Assembly: GCA_009760855.2 (NCBI GenBank)
Contig: WPIO01000073.1
Location: 1,353,501 to 1,417,500 of the forward strand
Length of the DNA stretch: 64,000 nucleotides
From: Cristatella mucedo
Taxonomy: Eukaryota > Bryozoa > Phylactolaemata > Cristatellidae
Reading direction: 5' to 3'
Shown: positions 11,027 to 21,836 of the stretch, in pieces
How positions within the stretch are numbered: position 1 is the stretch's first letter
Layout of the letters: the number at the start of each line of letters is the position of its first letter
Program-made: the position numbers and the translations under genes
The notes under the pieces: generated by a model
Database searches by the model: none
Seen by the model: the letters and a program-made list of their open reading frames with translations, nothing else
Told to the model about the DNA's origin: nothing

Positions 11027-11879
11027 AAAAAATAGCAATTCAGCTCAAAATCAAGGTGTCATGTTCCAAAGTGACCTCTCGTTGGACGACCACATCAGCT
11101 CCACAGTCAAATCTGCCTACTTTCAGCTACATAACATTGCTAAAATTCGGGCTTGTTTAGATAAGGATACCACGTCTAAGTTGGTCCATGCATTCGTGAC
11201 ATCCCGTCTCGTCTTCTGCAACTCACTGCTTACTGGCCTACCGGCATGTGCGATCAGGCGATTACAGATATTGCAAAACTTCCCAGCTAGGCTTGTCTGT
11301 CGTTAGCGGCGCAGTTGCCACATCACACCACTTCTCGCCGACCTGTACTGGCTACCAGTCAAGCAACGGATCGACTTCAAAGTTTTGTTGCTCACTTTTA
11401 GGTCACTTCATTCTTTGGTTCCAGCCTATCTCTCAGATATACTCCCCCATCCAACCACCCACTTTTCGGAATCCAACAGTCTACCAATACCTCATACAAA
11501 CCTCAAATCCTTTGAAGACCGTGCATTTAGTTCGTATGCTTCCAAAGCCTGGAACTCCCTCCCGACTTGCGTCAGAACATCCCTTGACTTGACCACATTT
11601 AAAAAGAACTTAAAAACACCTATTTGGGACACAATTTAGTGGGTCCCTGTAATCGTCCTTCATGTGCATATGCATGCTGACACTGAGCATGCACCCACTA
11701 ACCACATTTGCATGCTGAGCCTGTGCATGTCACCCCTAACCATGTTATTCATGTTGTTTGTTTATCAAGCATGATATTACTCACCATTCAATTGCATTTC
11801 CCTTTGCAGCAAATGTAAAGCGCCTAGACAGAGATTGAGTTCTCTGAGGGCGATTTATCAAGTGCATTATTATTAGTAG
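11027..11879 (+). mobile_element. LINE-A copy nested inside LINE-B
   Basis: It has the LINE-A coding end ([20 protein letters not shown], near 11064) and the full LINE-A 3' UTR: aatgtaaagcgcctagacag, then the hairpin arm and ATTATTATTAG at 11865-11878. The LINE-B sequence on the two sides joins if this copy is removed. It is 5'-truncated and has frame breaks. Confidence 0.8.
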
Positions 11880-12455
11880 TCTCTTTATTCAGGACTCGTC
11901 GCCAGTGCCCTTAATCGTCTGAAACTGGAGAAAAACTCAGCAGCATGTCTGGCCGATTGTCAATGGTATAGCTGCCACATCATCCCACTTCGGTTTGAGC
12001 TTCACCGGCACCCTATCACATCGAATCGATTTCAAGATCCTCTGTCTAGCTTATAGGTCGTTTCACTTGCGGGCACAATCATACCTATCTGGCCTTATAG
12101 CTCCTCCAGTGTGCTCTCACACCACCCATTCCTAAGCATCTAGTCATCTCACCTCCTCACACACTAAATTCGAAATCTTTTGCTAATCACGCTTCAGCTC
12201 TTAAATATCAAGTGCCTGGAACTCGCTTCCAGCTACGGTCACTATCTGCCATGGCTTTGCATCATTCAAGTCTCAGTCTAAGACACATACATTCGGTACA
12301 GCTTTCCCAGTTCCCCTGTGAACTTGTCTTTTTGTTCCCGTGTGCTTTGCATGCTCACTTGAGTGTGATTCAGTGCATGCCGCTCACTAGGAAAACTACC
12401 AATCGGCTACGAGTGTCTTGTTGTGTGCTTTAGCTAGGCTAACAGACCGGATCAG
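11880..12455 (+). mobile_element. LINE-B copy, right part after the nested insertion
   Basis: Starts with ctctttattcaggactcgtc, the same segment found uninterrupted at about 2060 in the other LINE-B copy. It continues with the decayed C-terminal and 3' UTR sequence (shared atcattcaagtctcag). Confidence 0.65.
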
Positions 12456-12806
12456 CATAATAATAATAATAATAATAATACATTTGTATAGCACCCTCAG
12501 AGAACTCTATCTCTTTCTAGGCACTTTACATATGCTACACAGAAAGCATGAATAAATGATTAGTGGTAGCATGCATAATATCAACATGCATGACATGGTT
12601 AGGGGTAACGTGCACAGTGTCAACGTTAAAACATGGTTAGTGGTAGTATGGAGTGTCAGCATGCAGAAGCACACACAGGACGAATCCTGTGGGAGGACCC
12701 ACTAAATGCTGGGATAAACAGGTGCATTATTAACTTATCTTTTTAATTGCCATCAAGTCAGGGGATGTCGCGACGTCAGTCAAGAGCGAGTTCCAGGTTT
12801 TGGGTG
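12456..12806 (-). mobile_element. LINE-A 3' end
   Basis: In plus-strand reading it begins with (AAT)n, then the tail tagcaccctcagagaactct and ctttctaggcactttaca. It continues through the 3' UTR (repeated tgacatggttaggggtaacg-like blocks) into the last coding bases. Confidence 0.8.
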
Positions 12807-12849
12807 AGTATATATCCTTTAGCATCTGCACATATTTTGGTATCCTTTC

Positions 12850-13516
12850 TGTTGCAATGGGACATTTCACTAGAAGACCACATCAGCTCTGCAGGCAAGT
12901 CTGCCTGCTTTCAGCAAAGCACCAGTACAAAAATTTTGGTTGCTTAGACAAGGATACTGCTATCACCACTGCTTCCAGTGGAAAATAAAGGATCGACCAC
13001 TGTAAGACTCAAACCCACGACCTGGGTCGTGAAGAGCAAGCACCTTACCTCCTCACCAAAGGCCCACTCACTAGTCTTCATACCTGTGCAATGCGATGCT
13101 TACAGTTGTTGCAAAACTCGGCAGCTAGATTTGCTTGACGTAAACGTAGCAAACTGTTTTAGTTCGTATGCTCCCAAAGCCTGGAACTCCCTCCCGACCT
13201 GTGTCAGAACATCCCCTGACCTGACCACATTTAAAAGGAACCTAAAAACACCTATTTAGGGCAGCATTTAGTGAGTCCCTGTGATTCGTCCTTCATGTGC
13301 TTATGTGTGCTGGCACTGTGCATGCTGCCACTAACCACATTTGCATGCTGACCCTGTGCATGTCACCCCTAACCATATTATTCACTTTGCTTTTCAAGCA
13401 TGATTTCACTTACCATTCAATTGCATGTCCCTTTGAAGCAAATGTAAAGCACCTAGAAAGAGATTAAGTTCTCTGAGGGCGCTTTATCAAGTGCATTATT
13501 GTTATTATTATTATTA
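12850..13516 (+). mobile_element. LINE-A copy interrupted by a SINE-2
   Basis: The left part at 12850-12960 (TRRPHQLCRQVCLL region) and the right part from about 13075 onwards belong to the same LINE-A coding end. They are separated by an antisense SINE-2 at 12963-13068. The 3' end has the hairpin tail and (ATT)n to 13516. Confidence 0.75.
12963..13068 (-). mobile_element. SINE-2 copy nested in LINE-A
   Basis: Plus-strand text shows the diagnostic tatcaccactgcttccagtgg, then aaacccacgacctgggtcgt and gaagagcaagcaccttacct, that is the tRNA-like head and body in antisense. Confidence 0.75.
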
Positions 13517-13524
13517 CATGACAG

Positions 13525-13985
13525 GTCTTCTTCCGGCCCTTCATCAAGCAGTGTATCGATTTCCATGTTCTGTCACACACTTTTAGGCCCCTTTATTCTC
13601 TTCCTCCAGCCTACCTATCTGAGCTGAGTTACTACCTTCTCATCTGACCCAAGTCGATTAGGGGTGCATCTATTCCAACCTCAAACCCTTTGGAGACCAT
13701 ATCTTTACTTTGTATGCATCCAAAGCCTAGAAATCACTCCCAACTGACATCACGATATCCCCTGAGTTTACGGCATTGAAAATTAAGCTAAAAACCCACC
13801 TGGACCACACGGCATTTACTCCATAAGCATGACATGTCATTGTGTGCTCATGCATGCTGACAAGTCTGTATGTCATCACTAAGCAATCGAAATGCTTTCT
13901 TTCTAGCACATGTGAAGTGTCTAGAAAGAGATTTAGTTCCTTTAGGGTCGCATACAAATATCCTCCTACTGTTATTGTTATAATT
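13525..13985 (+). mobile_element. LINE-B-like 3' fragment
   Basis: Starts near ttcatcaagcagtgtatcga, the segment for KQCIDF in the LINE C-terminal region, and ends with gtgaagtgtctagaaagaga, tttagttcctttagggtcgc and a TTATTG-rich end. Strongly diverged from LINE-A. Confidence 0.6.
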
Positions 13986-14635
13986 TCTTGCTCTTTCTCG
14001 TAAAATGTTCAAAAAAATCGAAACAGTCGCATAGGATCGTAAGACATCACTAGAGTGATAAGTGCATCAGCCACAGGGTAGTACCTTGGCAGTCACTACT
14101 GAAGTAGGTTTAACTGCTTGGTCAGCTCTCCTTGAGCTCCTCATAAGATCAAGGCAAGGACCTGGCAAGGACCAGGCAAGGACCTGGCAGGCAGCATGGG
14201 TTCCTTCAGTGTGACCTCAGCAGCCAAATCATCGCAGCACGAGCAAAAAACGACGTCGAAGGTCGGTCGATATTCCTTTGCGACTAGGTAAGGGAAGCAC
14301 ACCCTGGGTGTATTTTGCACGTAGGTCATCGGGGCTTTATTCGCCCAGTAGACAAGTGCAGGCAAAATCGATAAAGGCACGGTTTTTAGTCAGGTTCCAC
14401 AATAATGAGCAAAGCCGGTGAAGTGGCACTGTAAGTTTCCATACATCATGCCATCAACAAAATCTCAGCCAACAACCTCAGTTATTTGTACACGTGGGCC
14501 AACTTAATGCACGTGACTACTATTTTTCAACTACTTCATGCGGTCAGAAATAAAGCAACCAGCGAAATCTATGAGTGAATAGTTTGGTCAAAATATCGCT
14601 AGATGATGCGAATGTAAGCTTCTAAGGTCTAAGAC

Positions 14636-15435
14636 AATAATTACAATAAACCTTTTATGTAGCACACCAAGAGAACTGAATCTTTATTCAGGCGCTTTAC
14701 AACTCGCTGCAGGTAATCAAAGCACGCAGAAAAAAGATAGTTCACTGTGGCACAATAGAAAAGCATATGGCTCTTGCCCTTAGTCACGACATGCACAGCT
14801 TCGTAACCCACAAGTACACACTCACACACACAAACACACACGCACATATTCACACACCCACCCACCCACACACACGTGTCATTTCGGAGCAGGCTGTGAA
14901 GAACGAGTGGGATTTTAGCTTCTTTTCGAATTCCGGCAAATCAGTAGGTTACGTGACGTCAGTCGGCAGCGAGTTTCAAGCTTTGGGAGCATAGTAACTG
15001 AAGGTAGGGTATCCAACGACTTGAATTAAGAGAAACAACCAATTAACGGAGTCAGAAGAGTGGGTGGTGCGGCGACGGAAGGCCTAATGTGAAACTAATA
15101 ATTCACAGTACGCCGGAGGTCGGCTGTAGCAAGAGACCTATAGTGAGTGACAGAACTTTGAAGCCGAGGAGCTGATTGATGGGCAGTCGGTGAAGGTATA
15201 TGAGAAGTGCTGTAATTGACAGTCGCGACGCTCACGACAGTTAAGCGAGCTGCCGAGTTTTGCAACAGCTGTGAGGGTCTCGTGCGCAGGCCGGATGACC
15301 AGCAAGTAGTGAATTAGAGAAGTCTAGTCGGGATGTCATGAATACTGAACTAGCATTGCTGTTAAGTGGTAATCAAAGCAAGCCCGAACTTTTACAGTGT
15401 TAAGAGGATGAAAGTGGTCAGACTTGACTGCGGAA
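14636..15435 (-). mobile_element. LINE-B-like 3' half
   Basis: Antisense tail tagcacaccaagagaactga, then ctttattcaggcgctttaca, is followed by decayed 3' UTR and coding sequence down to the segment for VKVRACFD near 15390. A CA-rich stretch (14818-14875) is embedded. Confidence 0.6.
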
Positions 15436-17289
15436 TACTGATACTGATACGGAATACGGATACTGATGAAGAAAAAACACTCCGACTCTGCGAAGCTGCT
15501 ATAGAAGAAATGCTGGATATGGAACACTTGGTCTGCCAGCCCACAAACTGTAATCGGGTCTATTAGCGGCTGACGTTCTTTTGCAAACCAACCCGCAGTT
15601 TCATGCACCAGCCGCAGGCACTCGGTTTTCTAAGATGCTTCTTCGCCCACGCGTGTAACCTAAAGCTTTTGCAATGCTTTCCAGAATCGGCCAAGCCATA
15701 CCTTGCTACACACGTACGGCATCAACTGCAGAGCGCTGACTGACAACAGCCGGGAAGGGGAGATGACCTTCACTGGGGAGGCACCCACGAGGTGGCCACG
15801 CCCTCCCGCGAGGGCAACTCCAATCGTTCGACAAGCGCCCTTTTAAACGAAATTTCAATGTACATTCAATGAAATAAGCACTATAACTAAAACTTTTAAA
15901 ATAATAGCTACGTTTTATGAAGGTCTGATGCAGCATAAATGATAAGTCACTTTTCCTAACGTTTGCTCATTAATATTCGAACAACTTGCCAGCGCCAGAC
16001 TGCTCATTACAGCGATTGTACACATTCGCACGAATCTGATATCGATTTATATATACGTATGTGTGGCTTATTGCAACTCTCAACAAACACATTGGCAGTA
16101 TGTGCTATTGAAAAACTGTTCCCTTAATTTATTTTTCCCCGGGCTTAGTCTCCATGTTAGGATTTGCTATTTCATTCGCAATTACCTTGGACCCGTCCAG
16201 TAGGGACAGAACCCAGACATTGTTGCAAACATGTCCTGTAGATCACAGGCGTTCCTTGGGTATTGTGAGCCCGGGGACGGACTATACATATGGCGCGTCA
16301 CCCAATGCCCATTTTGGTGCCCCCTGGTGCCCTCTGATTCAGTGCCCAAGATCCAGCGCCCGGGACTTCAGCCCTTGCTTCCCCCCCTCGGTAAACCTCG
16401 GTTGCAGATATACTGCAGTGTTCGGCTGGAGTCTAAGTGAATAACCCATAATGTACTTCAAACTCGTACATATGATACCCAGCACTCACATTTTCTGCTC
16501 ATGATATCGGGACAAACTCGTGGAAGGCTCTGGGCTAAGGGGTTCGCCCTTACAGTACGAGGCCTATACTAGCTACTAAAATCCCGAGTTATGTCAAAAA
16601 AAATCGTAGAAGTAGCATGCAATATTCAGAAGTGCGCCAATGTGTGTGAATTTTGGCCATGTGTGCGATCTCAATCAGAGAACGTGCACGGTCTATCTGC
16701 TCTCATCAAGCATCTGAGGATCATAATCCTACAAATAATATAGCGATACAGCAAAACAATTACGATGGCCTGAGACTGAGGCGTAATTGCTTTCTTAGAT
16801 TCAAGATACTCCAACCAAGAAAAAAGTTGATTGGCAGACGCACGACCCTTGGGCTAATAGGACCGGCCTGTGATTAAATACCAGCTAGGTCTTTTAGTTC
16901 AGGTAAGCATTGGGACTAGGATTATGTGTTCAATTAGGTATCACAAAGTAGATTCAAATCTCTCAGTGCTAAAATGGCACTGTCATATATTTTATTAGTG
17001 AATTTGTATTTAATATTTCTTAATCCGCACGAGCTATCTTCAAGCCTGATGTGCTGCTAGAGAAACTAAAAGTAATTGAGTGCCAGAGCTCACTGCCTGC
17101 GTACTCGCTTCGCTGAGTCTCAGTAGAAGTAGTCATAGTATGGTCACAGAAGATAACGCTGCACCATATTGCCGCGTGACGGATGTGCGTTATTTTGCCG
17201 TGTGACGGACGGATGGATGGACGGAATTTCTAGCTTTAATTAGTAAAGATCTATAACGTAATGGTCTCCCTCTTTAATACCACAAATCC
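15436..17289. other. Intergenic sequence, nothing recognised
   Basis: No gene or clear repeat. Two near-identical bits, ccgcgtgacgga and ccgtgtgacgga (about 17170 and 17200), precede a short GGAT-rich run. The stretch 16190-16440 is GC-richer but has no recognisable protein. Confidence 0.4.
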
Positions 17290-18398
17290 TCAAGGATTAA
17301 CGGAGTGTTATGCTGGAGACCTTTCTATGGCGTACTAAAAGCCTTAGTGGCTTTGGATATGCATACTATCGGCAGCAGACTTCATGTCACGTAATGGAGA
17401 GAAAATGAGAAGCATAACTGAGTGAGGTGGGCAGTTTAGGAAGTGATTAGCGTGGAACTAGTTGCTCAGAGCGGCTGGAAAGGATGGACCGCAGTAGGTA
17501 GCAGGAGAGAGGAATTCGTTCAATAAAAAGTGTGAAGGTGAGTTCCACAGTCTGGAACCTGCAGAGCAAAAGCTTCTAGTGGATTGGAATGGCCAATTTA
17601 TTCTTCACGGATGACATGAGGACACAAGTAGGCTGAAACTGTCACAGCAGTTAGTTAAGTAAGTAGGAGCCAAGTCATGGCGCGAGGCTAAATACATTAT
17701 CCGGTAGCCCAGTCATAACTGAATTACTAAAGTCCTCCCTAAACAGACCAAGGTAGCTAGTAAGACATTCACCAGCTGCGCGGTATACCATCTTTAATCT
17801 TGAGCAAGGATCGAACGTGATGACTACCTCCGAGGTTATTGTCTTAATGAAACTCTTAAACATTAAACACTTATCAAAGAGTACGCCTAAATTCCGAGCA
17901 CACGGCTATGATCACGCAACAGCACCACCAATTAGAAGAGCTCAGTATGCTAGACTAGTAAGACCCTTAGGGTGCTTAGGGTGTCCAGAGAGTAGGCGTT
18001 CGGTTTCTATCGGTTTAACTTAAGAAAGTTGGCCGTCATGCAAGATCAAATATCAGCTGGGAGGAATTCAGTTTATCAGTCGCTGATACTGTTGATTTAA
18101 ATTACAAGTGCAGCTGAGAGTCGATACCATAGAAGTGAGAGAAAATTTATTGTTCCCGCATAGCTTTTCTGGGTTTGGCTAGGTATATCTGGAGAGCCGC
18201 AAAGGACCGATAACGCACCCTTGAGAAACTCCGTGCGTGCCTGGTCGGCTGGATGTGACATGACTACCACACGACACGGAAAAAAGATCAGGCTTGCCAT
18301 GGTGATTGTCGTTAAGTGGGGAGAAGTCCTGATGAGCGCAAGAAGGTTAATCAAATCCGATAGTGCCTGCTTCCGGGGTCGGGTCCGTGTGCAACAAT
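17290..18398 (-). mobile_element. LINE-C copy, degraded
   Basis: The plus-strand text parallels the antisense of the intact LINE-C at 26.3-28.0 kb: cagcagacttcatgtcacg, then gagttccacagtctggaacc, then the segment for the RT region towards 18350. Stops and deletions are frequent. Confidence 0.75.
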
Positions 18399-18556
18399 AC
18401 TAGCTGATTTAACAGCCTCTTTTGCATAGCGACAGAAGAGCCTTTACGGCTATAACCACCGTTTGCAACAGTGATGAGGAATTGCGCACCGCAGGATTCG
18501 AAGCCACGATGTCGGAACCGAGGTCGTGAAAAGCAACCGCCTTACTTAGTGTGACA
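18399..18556 (-). mobile_element. SINE-2 copy
   Basis: Antisense SINE: starts tactagctgatttaacagcc, continues tagcgacagaagagccttta and ends in the head (gaaccgaggtcgtgaaaagc). Nearly the same order as the copy at 48482. Confidence 0.8.
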
Positions 18557-18973
18557 TCACATGTACACTGGAAACACACTACATCTGAGTTCTCGGTTTT
18601 TGCACTTTGCACACGTTTTTGCAAAAGCCCAGAGCCAGCTCTGTATAGAAGGAGAAACGTTTGCAAAGTTTGAAAACTAGATACTCTGCAGATAATATTA
18701 TAAAATTGCATAATCTAATTGTATCCAGACAAGAATCTTGATGATTCTTGCATATTTCATCGTAGTTTTGCTGCTCTTGCAAATTCACTTAAATAAAGTG
18801 TTCGTTGCTTTAAATTTTACGTTATTCGAGCAATCTGACTCCAGCGGAGCAATGCGCCTAGTCACTGTGACTCTGCACTGTTACTGATCGCGAAACATAT
18901 ACACCGCCGGTCTGGCCGTCTCACCCGTGGCCTTCACGCAGTTCTCTACCGCTTTGACCGTCTCTCTCAGTGG

Positions 18974-19264
18974 TGTTGTGTGCGCCTGCTGCATTCTGCT
19001 GTTGTAATTAGGGAAGCGCCCTGACTCTAATGTACTCCTCACTTGTGATCAATAGTTAAGGCATTAACTCAGCATAGCGTCGGGCCACTAATGTCTGTTA
19101 TATTTCTTGACGTCTACTGCGATTTATTGAGCTCTCATATATGTGCGCGTAGAGAGAAATAAAAATAATAAATAAAAATTGAGTCTCGTTTTCCCTCACG
19201 TCCACGCTGTGTCTCCTTGAGATTTCACTAGACCTGCCGCCGCAGGAGCCACTATAATACAACA
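18974..19264 (+). mobile_element. Solo LTR, copy 3 (diverged)
   Basis: Begins TGTTGTGTGCGCCTGCTG and ends ATACAACA, with an AATAAA-type signal (near 19165) followed by gagtctcgttttccctcacg and tgtctccttgaga. The same order recurs at 23980 and 50560. Flanking tetramers are gtgg and gcgg (3 of 4 identical), fitting a 4-bp target duplication as in Gypsy-type elements. No internal retroviral genes are adjacent. Confidence 0.55.
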
Positions 19265-19477
19265 GCGGCCTTCTTCCAAATTGATCAACTAGCCAAGTCA
19301 GTGCACCATCTCGGAAATTTGTTGCGAGTGGCCTCTGTTTGTGTAATTGCTACTGAACCATCAATAATAATTAAAAGAGTTCGTTATAGTTAAAAAATTC
19401 GTGCTCTGCGGCATCTTTCGGGCGGGGTATATTCTGGCCTGTTAAGCTGGAACTGCCGTGCGCCGATCGCCGTGCCG

Positions 19478-19530
19478 TTGAATAAAGATTAAGTTTTTTT
19501 TAGTGCGCCGTACAAATGAATTATATATAT
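19478..19530 (+). mobile_element. SINE-1 3' tail fragment
   Basis: Contains gaataaagattaagtttttt and agtgcgccgtacaaatgaat, the diagnostic SINE-1 tail, running into a TA-rich tract (to about 19605). Confidence 0.55.
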
Positions 19531-19609
19531 ATTTATATTTATTTATGTATACAATATATATATATGACCTGGTTTATTAAAATATGAATATATATATATA
19601 TATGTAACC

Positions 19610-20090
19610 GCGAAGATGTTCGTACACCGGTTCTTTCCCGGTGGACGGTGTAATGTAGCGCTACAGCGAGGTTAAAACACAAGCGGCCACAACTGGGTGC
19701 CGAAAGCAACTATATGCCGAAGCAAGTTTATTGTGTGCCTGCTAGTAATGGTTACGCGCTGGCGCAAGCGCTTTACGTGGCGCCCATCGGACCGGCGGAG
19801 TTAACTGCTCGTACTCCCGAAGGCCGAGTATAATAACTACCCCACGCGTTTACGCGGCGAGAACCGGACCGACGGAGTTAACTGCGAAAGAACTCCCGAA
19901 GCCCGACTACAATAAGCTACCCTCCACCTGCGTCGCTATCGACGGTCCCGACCCCGAAGGCGGACCGCTTCAGCACCCCAAGATATGAGCAACTAACTGA
20001 GTAGCCGACAGAACACAACCATGAAGTCTAAGTTGCACTTAGTTGTTCGTCGCCCTAGGTTTGACTCTCGTGCTCTCGAGGCGTAGTCAC
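19610..20090. repeat. CpG-rich block with two direct repeats
   Basis: Two copies of about 56 bp (19789-19843 and 19866-19922) share ccgRcggagttaactgc and actcccgaagSccgaSta. A third, shorter echo occurs near 19940. The block is much richer in CpG than its surroundings. It may be an LTR or a dead regulatory repeat; I could not identify it. Confidence 0.45.
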
Positions 20091-20140
20091 ATCAACTACC
20101 GATACTGTAGCTCCAAGCTCTGCTAGTCGTCTCGTTTATG

Positions 20141-20141
<1 letters not shown>

Positions 20142-20211
<70 letters not shown>

Positions 20212-20266
20212 CTCTCTCTCTCTCCTCTCTCTCTCTCTCCTCTCTCCCTCTCTCCTCGCTCTCTTT
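20142..20266 (+). repeat. (TC)n microsatellite, interrupted
   Basis: TC units broken by regular CTCC steps. The Arg/Glu open frame on the minus strand is an artefact. Confidence 0.9.
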
Positions 20267-20569
20267 CTCTCTCTTTGAACTCGTGACCTTGAGCGTAGGT
20301 AGCCGCTACTTTGTCGGACGCCCACTCTGGGTGTCCGCTCTCAGGCCTATTCCCTTCCGCCTGTAATTTATTAGATGGCTACCGCGCTAGATTGCCAACC
20401 TTTCGCTCTTTGTCTAATGGAGTACAGTAGTCGATCCATATCCTGAACGCCCTTTGTCCAACCAAAGCTCCATTCTAACCTGAGCGGATCTCGCTGTCAG
20501 ACTGACACCTCGCCCCGCTTCCGGTTAACTAATGTGTCGCTGCTAACCTAAGAGCTGCCTCAGGGCACA

Positions 20570-20574
<5 letters not shown>

Positions 20575-20646
<72 letters not shown>
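20575..20646 (+). repeat. (AC)n microsatellite
   Basis: About 36 AC units, essentially uninterrupted. Confidence 0.95.
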
Positions 20647-20650
<4 letters not shown>

Positions 20651-21399
20651 TCACATATATATCTTCAGCTGCGACACGTCACAGCCATGCTGGTGCAGTG
20701 GAGCTGACATTCAGCGCTTGCTGTGCTGGCCAACCGAGCAGCACTTCTCAGGATAGAAGCGCAGGTTCATGGTGGAAGTCACCGACTCCTCTGCTGCTAA
20801 GATGAGCACCTGAATTTTTTCGCGTGACGCCGAGAAGATAGCCAGGAAATCGCTAAAACTCACCAACTGGCAGACCATCGCTACAGGAGAGCTACTACGG
20901 CCAGGCTAACGCCTTATTTCCTGGCAGAGTCACGCATAAATCTCATTACATAATTAAATATCACGTAGCTCATAAGCATTGGCTTATCGCGGATATTTAA
21001 AAAATAGCGCTCAGCTCAAAGTCAGCGTTTAAGCGCATACGTAGGTTATGATAGCGGGGCATGTCATTGCACTAGTGCTATACTCCCTTAGATGTACTAA
21101 AGAAAATCTGCAACCATTTTGGAGGCCAAGGTGCCATCGCAGCCATTTCGAATACTCGTTTTCGCCTGCCCTAAATGGGAAACTGCACTACTGTCGCTAA
21201 TCGTCCTCGACTTAGTCTTCGCCAGCAACCGCTTCCACGCCTATGGCCACACAGCGCCTCCAGCTCACTCGTGCGCCATTAGCGACAACACAGCGAATCC
21301 CGTCCAACATGAATATTGCCCGTATTATGCTACGCCGATGTACACACCGTATATACACAACAGTCTTCTGTTAAAGGTTTGAATAAATATGGAAATAAA

Positions 21400-21770
21400 A
21401 TAGCCTCTCGATAACGCAACTGAACTTCCGCTTTCTGGATATACAACCGGAATCGCAGGCATTCTGCGTCGGCACGTCTGCGGTGCTACTCAGCGGCTTG
21501 GTGTTGCTATAGACACTGGGCGGCGGCTGAAGCGTCAGCTGGCCGGGAAGCTGTGATCAGACGTGCTTTTGACAAGTTGGAGGACGCCGAAAAGCTGCTG
21601 CTAAGCAATACATTGAAAGCAAAAATTTCTCGCCGCACGAAAGATTGTCAAGCAGAGAAATATTCCGAACGTCGGCCGACGACGTGCGACCAGTCTCGAC
21701 CAAGCGTGGCATTACGGATGCCTGCGCGTGCAGTGGTTATTGAATAGCATACCGCTACCCAGGTGCCAAA
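21400..21770 (+). promoter_or_regulatory. Probable MAPK15 promoter and 5' UTR region
   Basis: The 370 bp before the ATG are GC- and CpG-richer than the DNA upstream and contain no repeat seen elsewhere in the window. No TATA box is obvious. The transcription start cannot be set from sequence alone. The context just before the start codon is gccaaaATGa, close to a good animal initiation site. Confidence 0.35.
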
Positions 21771-21836
21771 ATGAGCACCGAAATTGAAAGTCACATTACT
21801 AGACGTTACGATATCAAGAAAAGACTTGGAAAAGGG
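21771..21836 (+). CDS. MAPK15: MAPK15 exon 1
   Basis: 66 nt, residues 1-22: acidic start, then [14 protein letters not shown], entering the P-loop. Donor GGG|gtgagt, phase 0. The ATG is chosen because RRY..KxxLGKG follows within 20 residues, as in human MAPK15. Confidence 0.93.

Noticed and set aside
16154-16444. Short proline/cysteine-rich open frames
   Set aside because: Overlapping frames of similar length, no motif and no splice context.
20092-20325. Arg/Glu-rich open frame on the minus strand
   Set aside because: Arises from the TC microsatellite; no codon bias outside it.
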